Shown here piece after piece: positions 1-5,332 of a stretch of DNA of 6,435 nt. The stretch is from assembly GCA_045535585.1 (NCBI GenBank), contig JAZSLY010000114.1, positions 1 through 6,435 of the forward strand, in the 5' to 3' direction. Position 1 is the stretch's first letter. Every line of letters begins with the position of its first letter. Below the pieces are notes generated by a model. The model was not told the DNA's origin. It was given only the letters and a program-made list of their open reading frames with translations, and ran no database searches. The stretch comes from RGIG6353 sp045535585. Its GTDB lineage: Bacteria; Bacillota; Clostridia; Oscillospirales; SIG627. A program made the translations under genes and the position numbers.

Positions 1-158
1 GCGCCAGCTTTAACAGCCTGCCAGAACGCGTGGGTTTCACCCTTAGCTACAACAGCGATAGTTCCTTCGGAATCGCTAGTATTGTTGCACGCAACAAAAG
101 CGATAGAACAAAGAGAAAGTGCCAGAACGAGTGCTAAAATTTTTGCGATTGTTTTCAT
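1..158 (-). CDS. Sugar ABC transporter substrate-binding lipoprotein (5' part only, runs off left edge)
   Basis: The first 52 codons of a periplasmic-type sugar-binding lipoprotein are visible; the rest lies beyond base 1. The start is ATG at 158, with GGAGG (171-167) 8 bases upstream. Residues 1-23 form a signal peptide (MKTIAKILALVLALSLCSIA, then FVA) and Cys24 is the likely lipidated residue, so the mature protein would be anchored outside the membrane. From residue 33 the type-1 periplasmic-binding fold begins (TIAVVAKGETHAFWQAVKAG); the G-x-T-H-x-F-W segment contributes to the ligand pocket in a subgroup of CUT2 binding proteins. It follows the ATPase and permease genes, which confirms its role as the solute receptor of that importer. 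This start does not resemble classical RbsB, so the ligand may not be ribose. I infer a sugar or sugar-like ligand and leave the symbol blank. The family is secure, the substrate is not. Confidence 0.88.
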   Translation of the reverse strand, partial: MKTIAKILALVLALSLCSIAFVACNNTSDSEGTIAVVAKGETHAFWQAVKAG

Positions 159-166
159 GGGGATAT

Positions 167-171
167 CCTCC
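167..171 (-). promoter_or_regulatory. Ribosome binding site of the substrate-binding protein gene
   Basis: GGAGG read on the minus strand, 8 bases before ATG at 158. It fixes the start codon and gives this receptor gene its own strong initiation site, in keeping with the high receptor-to-permease ratio usual for such importers. Confidence 0.8.
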
Positions 172-184
172 GTAAAAATTATTT

Positions 185-206
185 ATAAAAACTTTTATGT
201 TTTTAT
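185..206 (-). other. AT-rich hairpin in the permease / binding-protein gap
   Basis: An exact inverted repeat, ATAAAAAC and GTTTTTAT, with a 6-base loop, lies in the 73-base gap between the permease stop (232) and the binding-protein start (158). Only one G-C pair supports it, so as RNA it would be weak. Intercistronic hairpins at this place in sugar-transport operons often protect or process mRNA so that the binding protein is made in excess; that role is inferred here. The same stretch could instead be an internal promoter: TTGTAT (210-205), a 17-base spacer and TATAAA (187-182) read on the minus strand. Confidence 0.4.
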
Positions 207-231
207 ACAATGTTGGAATGTAAAGCTGTGA

Positions 232-1503
232 CTATTTTTTTGCCATCTCTTCAGCTTTTAGTTTAGCAACGTCGTTTTTCAGACGTGCCTTTAAGGTAGT
301 AAGCTCATTGTTGATTTCTTTGACACGGATCGCCGCTTCTTCACCTTTTGCGGAGAGAGCGTAGTCCTTTTCTATTTTCAAAGTCTCAATTTGTTCTGTA
401 AGTTCTTTTTTAAGCTTATCAGATGCCTTTTCTACTTTAACCTTATTAGCAGCCTTCTTTTTAAGTACATCAAGAAGTACGGCTCCTACTACGATGATAC
501 CGGTTACTGCATATGTAATGTTGGTTGCAGAAACAACGCTTCCTCCGGAAAGCGCCATATTAAGGCCTTGACGGATAACAACAAGAATAACAGAACCGAG
601 AATTGTACCTGCAATGGATGCGGCGCCGCCAGTGGTACTTGTACCGCCGATATAAACGCCTGCGATAGCATCAAGCTCCATACCGTTACCGCTTGCGATG
701 TTGAGAGAAGGGTTGGATGCGGTATAGAAAAGTGCTGCTAGTCCTGCAAAAAAGCCGCCGATTGCATAAGCAATGATTTTATACTTGTCAACGTCAATAC
801 CGGACAAACGTGTTGCTTCTTCGTTACTGCCGATAGCAAGAATATAGCGACCGATTTTTGTTTTATACATAACAATCATACAGATAACAGTAAGAGCAAG
901 CACCCAAACGATACCGATGGGGAATCCTTCGTAATTGGTAAAGATTTTCTGAAACCAACCGGTAGGGGGGAATTTTACCGCTGCCGACGTTTCACGCACA
1001 GCTTCGGAAATAACGGCCGTAAGACCGCGGGAAACTAGCATCGTGCCAAGAGTCGCAATGAATGGAGCAATTTTGCATTTAGCAACGAGGATACCGTTTA
1101 ATAGACCAAACAGGAGACCTGTAAGAAGTATAACAGGTATTGTCAACCAAAGAACACCTTCGTCAAGATTGACACCTGTACGGCAGAGAGCACCGGCCAA
1201 AACGGCTGAGCCTATACACACCGTACCGATTGAAAGGTCGATACCGCCTGTTGCGATAACAAAAGTGACACCCAATGCGAGAATTGCATAAGGAACAAGC
1301 GATTTACTCATAGTGAGTAGAACGCCCTTATCCGCAAAGCTTGGGTTGATGAGTGTGAAAATAGCAAATAGTGCAACGGTTGCAAATACGATAACAATGT
1401 TTTGCTTTCCGTTATTTTTTACATATTTAAAGGATTTTGCACCAAACTGACGGAGAGTTCCTCTCATATTCAGCTTAGGCGTTTGTTTGTTCGGGTTTTT
1501 CAT
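232..1503 (-). CDS. rbsC: RbsC-family sugar ABC transporter permease with C-terminal coiled-coil tail
   Basis: Membrane permease of a CUT2 (ribose/xylose/galactose-type) importer, BPD_transp_2 family; it forms the channel through which the sugar passes. At 423 residues it is about 100 longer than E. coli RbsC. Residues 1-34 are a basic cytoplasmic leader and about 36-345 hold some eight to ten hydrophobic segments. Family marks are GGIDLSIG (86-93), the cytoplasmic loop IGRYILAIGSNEEATRLSGI (217-236), which contacts the ATPase, and AGVYIGGTSTTGGAASIAGT (281-300). Residues 347-423 are a highly charged, Lys/Glu/Leu-rich stretch predicted to be helical coiled coil, which is not part of the family core. 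I chose ATG at 1503, giving TGA-T-ATG after the ATPase, because GGAGG (1517-1513) sits 9 bases upstream. The in-frame TTG at 1530 lies inside the ATPase gene and has no such site. The symbol reflects the family; ribose specificity is not proven. Confidence 0.9.
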   Translation of the reverse strand: MKNPNKQTPKLNMRGTLRQFGAKSFKYVKNNGKQNIVIVFATVALFAIFTLINPSFADKGVLLTMSKSLVPYAILALGVTFVIATGGIDLSIGTVCIGSAVLAGALCRTGVNLDEGVLWLTIPVILLTGLLFGLLNGILVAKCKIAPFIATLGTMLVSRGLTAVISEAVRETSAAVKFPPTGWFQKIFTNYEGFPIGIVWVLALTVICMIVMYKTKIGRYILAIGSNEEATRLSGIDVDKYKIIAYAIGGFFAGLAALFYTASNPSLNIASGNGMELDAIAGVYIGGTSTTGGAASIAGTILGSVILVVIRQGLNMALSGGSVVSATNITYAVTGIIVVGAVLLDVLKKKAANKVKVEKASDKLKKELTEQIETLKIEKDYALSAKGEEAAIRVKEINNELTTLKARLKNDVAKLKAEEMAKK

Positions 1504-1504
1504 A

Positions 1505-3007
1505 TCAGTTTTCCTCCCTGTTGGTGGCAAGCTTCATAATATTTTCCTGGTTTGCTTCTGAAATGTCGAGCTCACCTGTTTTACGGCCTTCGCACATAAC
1601 CATTACACGGTCGCTCATACGAAGTATCTCAACTAGTTCAGAAGAAATCATGATAATTGATTTTCCCTGCTTTGAAAGCTCGTTCATCAGCGTATAGATT
1701 TCGCTTTTTGCGCCTACGTCAATACCTCGTGTGGGTTCATCAAAAATCAGAATATCGCTGTTCTGAATAAGCCATCTTGCAATAATAACCTTCTGCTGAT
1801 TTCCACCAGAAAGATTTTTGAGTATTTGGTCCATTGATGGTGTCTTTGTGCGAAGCTTTGCATTGAATTCAGCTGCTTCTTCTTTGAGCTTTGTATCGTT
1901 TATAAGCCCGCCGCTTACATAACGGTCCATTGATGCAATAGCAGTGTTTTCTGATACTGATTTTAAGAGCATCAATCCATAACGCTTACGGTCTTCTGAA
2001 AGATAACCAATGCCGTGACGCACAGCATCAGAGGGAGCTTTGATATCTACCTTTTTTCCTTTAACATAGATTTCACCGGAATCAAAAGGATCCGCACCGA
2101 ATATTGCACGGGCAACCTCTGTTCTGCCGGCACCCATGAGTCCGGAAAGACCGAGAATCTCGCCACGGCGAAGCGTAAAGCTGACATCTTTAATGGATTT
2201 ACCGCTACACAGATTTTTGACCTCAAGAACTACTTCAGCATCTTCGGCGACTTCACTGTGAGTCTTTGGATCTTCATAAACGACACGACCAATCATCATA
2301 TTGATGATCTCGTCCTTTGTTACGCTTCCAGTATCTACAGTTCCAACATATTCACCGTCGCGCATTACTGTGATTCTATCGGAAATGCGTTTGATTTCAT
2401 CCATACGATGCGATATGTAAATCATACCGATGCCTTTTTGCTTTAAATCAAACATTATACGGAAGAGCTCCTCAATTTCTGCCTGCGTCAGAGCGGCAGT
2501 GGGTTCATCAAGAACGAGAAGCTTACAGTCGCGTGAAACCGCTTTGGCTATCTCCACCATTTGCTGTTTTCCAACGGTAAGAGATCCGAGTGTTACTTGA
2601 GGATCGATTTTGATACCGATATGTTCAAAAAGCTTTTCAGCATCCTTGAGCATGTCGTTATCTCGAATAAGGACCTTTCCCTTTGTTGGTTCTCTGCCGA
2701 TATAAATGTTTTGTGCAACACTCAGATGGTTCATCATGTTGAGCTCCTGATGAATCATACTGATGCCAAGTTGTTGTGACTCGCCAATGTTTTTTACTGC
2801 ATACGAAGCACCGAGATAGGTAATATCACCCTCGTCAGGCTGGTGTATTCCTGTAAGAACTTTCATAAGAGTTGATTTACCAGCGCCGTTTTCACCGACA
2901 AGAGCGTGTATTTCGCCGGGACGCAGGTCAAAATGAACACATTTGAGTGCATGAACACCGTGGAAATGCTTATGTATGCCATTCATTTCTAACAGTAGTT
3001 GTTGCAT
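1505..3007 (-). CDS. rbsA: RbsA-family sugar ABC transporter ATP-binding protein (two fused ATPase domains)
   Basis: Cytoplasmic motor of the sugar importer: one 500-residue chain with two nucleotide-binding domains, the normal size for RbsA/MglA/AraG/XylG proteins. Domain 1 has Walker A GENGAGKST (38-46), Q-loop Gln87, signature-like LTVGKQQ (143-149), Walker B LLVLDEP (163-169, catalytic Glu168) and switch His200. Domain 2 has a degenerate Walker A GLMGAGRT (289-296, Arg295 for Lys), a clean LSGGNQQ signature (399-405), Walker B ILIFDEP (419-425) and Ser456 where domain 1 has His200. This asymmetry is usual in the family, not a defect. YLSEDRKRYGL (335-345) and KTPSMDQ (388-394) read closer to RbsA than MglA, but the family is promiscuous in specificity. 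The start is ATG at 3007, with AGGGAG (3020-3015) 7 bases upstream. It is the first gene of the operon, followed by the permease after one base. Confidence 0.93.
   Translation of the reverse strand: MQQLLLEMNGIHKHFHGVHALKCVHFDLRPGEIHALVGENGAGKSTLMKVLTGIHQPDEGDITYLGASYAVKNIGESQQLGISMIHQELNMMNHLSVAQNIYIGREPTKGKVLIRDNDMLKDAEKLFEHIGIKIDPQVTLGSLTVGKQQMVEIAKAVSRDCKLLVLDEPTAALTQAEIEELFRIMFDLKQKGIGMIYISHRMDEIKRISDRITVMRDGEYVGTVDTGSVTKDEIINMMIGRVVYEDPKTHSEVAEDAEVVLEVKNLCSGKSIKDVSFTLRRGEILGLSGLMGAGRTEVARAIFGADPFDSGEIYVKGKKVDIKAPSDAVRHGIGYLSEDRKRYGLMLLKSVSENTAIASMDRYVSGGLINDTKLKEEAAEFNAKLRTKTPSMDQILKNLSGGNQQKVIIARWLIQNSDILIFDEPTRGIDVGAKSEIYTLMNELSKQGKSIIMISSELVEILRMSDRVMVMCEGRKTGELDISEANQENIMKLATNREEN
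1513..1517 (-). promoter_or_regulatory. Ribosome binding site deciding the permease start
   Basis: GGAGG on the minus strand, 9 bases before ATG at 1503 and inside the end of the ATPase gene. It favours the ATG start over the longer TTG-started frame at 1530 and suggests translational coupling with the ATPase. Confidence 0.8.
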
Positions 3008-3063
3008 TTATATACTCCCTTCTATTTATAATTGTGATAGTTTCACGAATTTCAGTTGTTTGT

Positions 3064-3112
3064 AATATCGTTAAAACAAGCAACCTATTACAAGCTTGTG
3101 GTACAATATCAA
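3064..3112 (-). promoter_or_regulatory. Leader of the sugar importer operon: candidate promoter and palindromic operator
   Basis: The 135 bases between the YgjV-like gene and the ATPase start must hold the operon's promoter unless it is read from upstream. No consensus promoter is visible. The best minus-strand candidates are TTGATA (3112-3107) with TAATAG (3090-3085) at 16 bases, or TTGTAA (3093-3088) with GATATT (3069-3064) at 18 bases. A perfect 10-bp palindrome, ACAAGCTTGT (3090-3099), lies in the same place and touches either candidate, which suits a regulator-binding site. A weak promoter that needs an activator or is blocked by a sugar-responsive repressor would fit. Both promoter assignments are tentative. 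Confidence 0.3.
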
Positions 3113-3121
3113 AATAATACG

Positions 3122-3141
3122 ATAGAAAAATATTTTCCTAT
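3122..3141 (-). terminator. Weak AT-rich hairpin just after the YgjV-like gene
   Basis: Read on the minus strand, an imperfect stem (ATAG-x-AAAA pairing with TTTT-x-CTAT) begins 1 base after the stop codon and is followed by T-rich sequence. It could end transcription of the YgjV-like gene before the importer operon. The stem has a mismatch and few G-C pairs, so it may be leaky or fortuitous. Confidence 0.25.
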
Positions 3142-3142
3142 A

Positions 3143-3664
3143 TCAAGAGGAACGGTTGCATCGCATCCTGAAGAGATATACAATGGAAGAAACTATATTA
3201 AAGCTCTCACACACGATGCCGCCGAGTGAAAAGTTGAAGATATTGTGTATAATCCACGCGGGTGAAGCAAGAAAAATCTGACAATAACGAATTTGCTTTG
3301 GATTGCCGCGCCACATATAAACACTGTTGACAAGCAGTGCAACGCAGGGGATAGCCGCCAGAATTATTTGATCGGGTGACGGGTTGAGAAATATTGAAAA
3401 AACAAAGCATACTGCATAAGCTACTTCAACCAGAACGAGTTTCCATTTTTTCTGCGCGTTTTTCAAAAAGAGAGTTCCGCGAAGAAGATTGCACAGATTA
3501 AAGAAAGAAGCGCCCCATGCACCTATCAGCAGAAAATTAAGCGAAAACATCAAACTGCCCAATCCCTGCATGAGAAAAAATCTGCTGTTCTTTTTGAATT
3601 GAAAAGAAAGAACAATAATAACTAATCCTATGATACCAAAGCCTTGTGCTATTACATTTCTCAT
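3143..3664 (-). CDS. ygjV: YgjV-family inner-membrane protein
   Basis: A 173-residue hydrophobic protein that I recognise as the Imp-YgjV family (bacterial inner membrane protein, about 180 residues in E. coli); no biochemical function is established for it. There are about five or six membrane segments: residues 3-21, 31-50, 76-93, 99-116, 128-142 and 147-165. Family-like stretches are MQGLGSLMFSLNFLLIGAWG (32-51) and SPAWIIHNIF (134-143) followed by GGIVCESFNIVSSIVYLFR (148-166). The frame continues upstream to a TTG at 3700 and an ATG at 3685, but the promoter at 3733-3705 would start transcription near 3698, excluding the TTG. ATG at 3664 has a GGAA a few bases upstream and starts right at the conserved IAQGFG segment, so I prefer it; ATG 3685 remains possible. 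It appears to be a single-gene unit. The importer lies 135 bases downstream and no functional link is evident. Confidence 0.82.
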   Translation of the reverse strand: MRNVIAQGFGIIGLVIIVLSFQFKKNSRFFLMQGLGSLMFSLNFLLIGAWGASFFNLCNLLRGTLFLKNAQKKWKLVLVEVAYAVCFVFSIFLNPSPDQIILAAIPCVALLVNSVYMWRGNPKQIRYCQIFLASPAWIIHNIFNFSLGGIVCESFNIVSSIVYLFRMRCNRSS

Positions 3665-3704
3665 AAATATTCCAAACACTTTCATACGGTAGATTGTCAA
3701 ATAA

Positions 3705-3733
3705 ATTATAACATGTTAAATAAAATATTGCAA
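3705..3733 (-). promoter_or_regulatory. Sigma-A promoter of the YgjV-like gene
   Basis: Minus strand: TTGCAA (3733-3728), 17-base spacer, perfect TATAAT (3710-3705). Transcription would begin near 3698, leaving a leader of roughly 35 bases before ATG 3664. Two identical 8-bp palindromes overlap the outer edge of the -35 and the upstream edge of the -10. Confidence 0.65.
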
Positions 3734-3739
3734 CATGTT
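3709..3739. repeat. Pair of AACATGTT palindromes on the YgjV promoter (possible operator)
   Basis: The palindrome AACATGTT occurs at 3710-3717 (10 bp as TAACATGTTA, 3709-3718) and again at 3732-3739. The centres are 22 bp apart, about two helical turns, so two dimers could bind on the same face of the DNA. One copy overlaps the -10 element and the other the -35 element. This is the geometry of a repressor site; the regulator is unknown. Confidence 0.4.
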
Positions 3740-3984
3740 TTTATCTTTTTTAAAAAATATGTCTATTTTACACAATTATTTCAAAACTTTTGATGAATAT
3801 AATCCAAGTATAATTGTTATTTCGCGAGCTGCAATGTCAATAAAGCTTTGGATTGCCTCGGGTTACAAAAGGTATTGTAACTGGCGTCGTATTTACAAAG
3901 ATTATGCAAAGTACTACGACTTCTATAATGACTGACGATTTCTTGGCAGACATAAATTTAATTGTTATCCTCTTAATAAATTGT
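3734..3984. other. Divergent intergenic region without a convincing gene
   Basis: Between the two divergent promoters lies a stretch with no gene I can support. A plus-strand frame of 66 codons (3735-3935) has no ribosome binding site and begins in AT-rich promoter DNA. On the minus strand, 38 codons (3953-3837) start with ATG and contain a hydrophobic run (VIIEVVVLCIIFV), but the only purine-rich site, AGAGGA, is some 13 bases from the start, which is long. Bases from about 3820 to 3940 are less AT-rich than their flanks and hold a perfect inverted repeat at 3862-3881. The region may be regulatory, a small-protein gene or a decayed gene. Confidence 0.4.
3862..3881. repeat. Perfect 7-6-7 inverted repeat
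   Basis: GTTACAA, six bases (AAGGTA), then TTGTAAC: a 20-bp site with perfect 7-bp arms. It has no T-run on either side, so it is unlikely to be a terminator. Its length and symmetry fit a dimeric regulator operator midway between the two divergent promoters, or a short RNA hairpin. The binding factor is not known. Confidence 0.4.
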
Positions 3985-4013
3985 TTGACTTTTTTGCAGT
4001 TTGATAGTATAAT
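3985..4013 (+). promoter_or_regulatory. Sigma-A promoter of the acyltransferase-carboxypeptidase operon
   Basis: TTGACT (3985-3990), exactly 17 bases, TATAAT (4008-4013). Transcription would begin near 4020, giving a leader of about 29 bases before ATG 4049. Near-consensus elements suggest constitutive or strong expression. The promoter at 6404-6432 has the same elements and spacing. Confidence 0.85.
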
Positions 4014-4048
4014 TCTTTCATAAAATCAAAAGACAGGAACTGAAATTT

Positions 4049-5329
4049 ATGAAAATTAAAACTCGCGCTATGTCCTACGACGAGGTTTTAGAGCTGCCTC
4101 GCCTTGAACACAAAAAGCCGTTGAAGCCGAGCCGTCTGCTTGCCACGGTAGTGAGACTTGCATCTATTCCTACGCTTTATAAAACTGATTTTTCCTATAC
4201 CACGGAGCGAATGGAGCTTGTGGGCGACAAGCCCTGCCTGATTTTGATGAATCATTCAAGCTTCACCGATATGAAGCTTGCCTTCGGCATTTTTTATCCA
4301 AAGCCCATGGGAATCGTTACCTCTGTCGACGCGATGTCCGGTATACTCGGTAAGCTGATGCGTTTGCTTGGATGCACGCCTACACGAAAATACGTGTCCG
4401 ATATTTCTCTCATATACGATATTAAGCATATGTTAAAAGAGAACAAAACAAGCGTCTTGATGTATCCCGAGGCAGGTTATTCCTTTGACGGACGGGCAAC
4501 CGCTCTCCCACGCGGACTTGGCACCTTAATGAAGGTGCTTGGCGTTCCCGTAGTTACCGTTATTACAAGCGGAGCTTTTCACCGTGACCCTCTTTACAAT
4601 ATGCTTCAGTTAAGAAAGGTCAGGGTCAGCGCTCACGTAAAATGCATTGCAACGCCCGAGGAGATTAAGTCGAAGAGCGTAAAAGAGCTTGATGCGCTTA
4701 TAGAAGACGCCTTTTCCTTTGACAACTTTGCTTGGCAAAGAGACAATAAGGTTTCAATCGACGTTCCTTTCCGCGCCGACGGACTTCATAGAATTCTCTA
4801 TAAGTGCCCTCATTGTAAAAGTGAAAATAATATGGAAGGAAAGGGTACGACTCTTACCTGCCACGCCTGCGGTAAGGTGTGGGAGATGGACGAGTTCGGC
4901 GCTCTGTCTGCCACCGACGGCGTGACGGAATATTCACACATACCCGATTGGTACACTTGGCAAAGAGCTTGCGTTCGTGAAGAAATAGAAAATGGCACCT
5001 ACCTTTTAGATTTAGACGTTGATATAAGTATTCAAGTCAACCTTGACGGCGTCTGCGATATAGGCGTGGGACACCTTCGACACGACCTGAACGGCTTTCA
5101 CTTGACGGGTGCCGAGGGTAAGCTTGATTATAAGCAACCGCCCGAATTCACTCATACTCTCTATTCCGACTATTATTGGTATGAGATAGGCGACGTAATA
5201 GGAATAGGGGACAACGAGTTTTCTTATTTCTGCTTCCCGAAGACTAATGCGTCGGTTACGAAAGCACGGCTTGCCACAGAGGAGCTTTATAAAATCAATA
5301 TGTCAAAATGGCGCAGGAGCGCGAGGTAG
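4049..5329 (+). CDS. PlsC-family acyltransferase fused to a zinc ribbon and C-terminal extension
   Basis: Probable 1-acyl-glycerol-3-phosphate-type acyltransferase (LPLAT/PlsC superfamily) of 426 residues, against about 240 for a plain PlsC. Block I is NHSSFTD (68-74), with the catalytic pair His69 and Asp74 in the H-x4-D motif. Block III appears as YPEAGYS (139-145), a variant of the usual FPEGTRS, and block IV as LGVPVVTVI (164-172). Residues 253-274 form a zinc ribbon (CPHC...CHAC: Cys253, 256, 271, 274). Residues 285-426 are a Trp/Tyr-rich region I cannot assign. There is no signal peptide or clear membrane helix, so it probably works at the cytoplasmic membrane face. ATG at 4049 has AGGAA (4035-4039) upstream. 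The gene is followed after three bases by a wall carboxypeptidase, which suggests an envelope role. Because blocks I and III are recognisable but the extra domains are unusual, the acyl acceptor may not be lysophosphatidate. I leave the symbol blank for that reason. Confidence 0.85.
   Translation: MKIKTRAMSYDEVLELPRLEHKKPLKPSRLLATVVRLASIPTLYKTDFSYTTERMELVGDKPCLILMNHSSFTDMKLAFGIFYPKPMGIVTSVDAMSGILGKLMRLLGCTPTRKYVSDISLIYDIKHMLKENKTSVLMYPEAGYSFDGRATALPRGLGTLMKVLGVPVVTVITSGAFHRDPLYNMLQLRKVRVSAHVKCIATPEEIKSKSVKELDALIEDAFSFDNFAWQRDNKVSIDVPFRADGLHRILYKCPHCKSENNMEGKGTTLTCHACGKVWEMDEFGALSATDGVTEYSHIPDWYTWQRACVREEIENGTYLLDLDVDISIQVNLDGVCDIGVGHLRHDLNGFHLTGAEGKLDYKQPPEFTHTLYSDYYWYEIGDVIGIGDNEFSYFCFPKTNASVTKARLATEELYKINMSKWRRSAR
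5323..5327 (+). promoter_or_regulatory. Ribosome binding site of the carboxypeptidase gene, overlapping the acyltransferase stop
   Basis: GAGGT runs into the TAG stop (5327-5329) of the acyltransferase and lies 5 bases before ATG 5333; AGGAG (5315-5319) is further up at 13 bases. The overlap points to translational coupling of the two genes. Confidence 0.6.
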
Positions 5330-5332
5330 TTT

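Noticed and set aside
289..296. Arg in place of the Walker A lysine and missing switch His in ATPase domain 2 (protein residues 295 and 456), considered as inactivation
   Set aside because: Asymmetry with one degenerate ATP site is typical of RbsA-type tandem ATPases, so it is not a sign of a broken gene.
2015..2446. 143-codon open frame on the plus strand opposite the ATPase gene
   Set aside because: It lies wholly antisense to a clearly conserved ATPase, has no family resemblance and is a composition shadow.
3041..3060. Possible catabolite-control (cre) site in the importer leader
   Set aside because: The TGAAA...CG...CA pattern does not fit the cre consensus in the required spacing on either strand.
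3735..3935. 66-codon plus-strand open frame between the divergent genes
   Set aside because: No Shine-Dalgarno sequence before the ATG, which itself lies in the opposite gene's promoter; the product is unlike any family I know.
3863..3960. Weak resemblance to the N-terminal helix of MscL in a plus-strand frame (GIVTGVVFTKIMQS)
   Set aside because: Only a few small hydrophobic residues match, no start codon or upstream segment is in frame, and the rest of the channel is absent.
3960..3970. AATTGTTATCC, identical to one arm of the E. coli lac operator
   Set aside because: The second arm is missing and the local DNA is AT-rich, so an 11-base match is probably chance.
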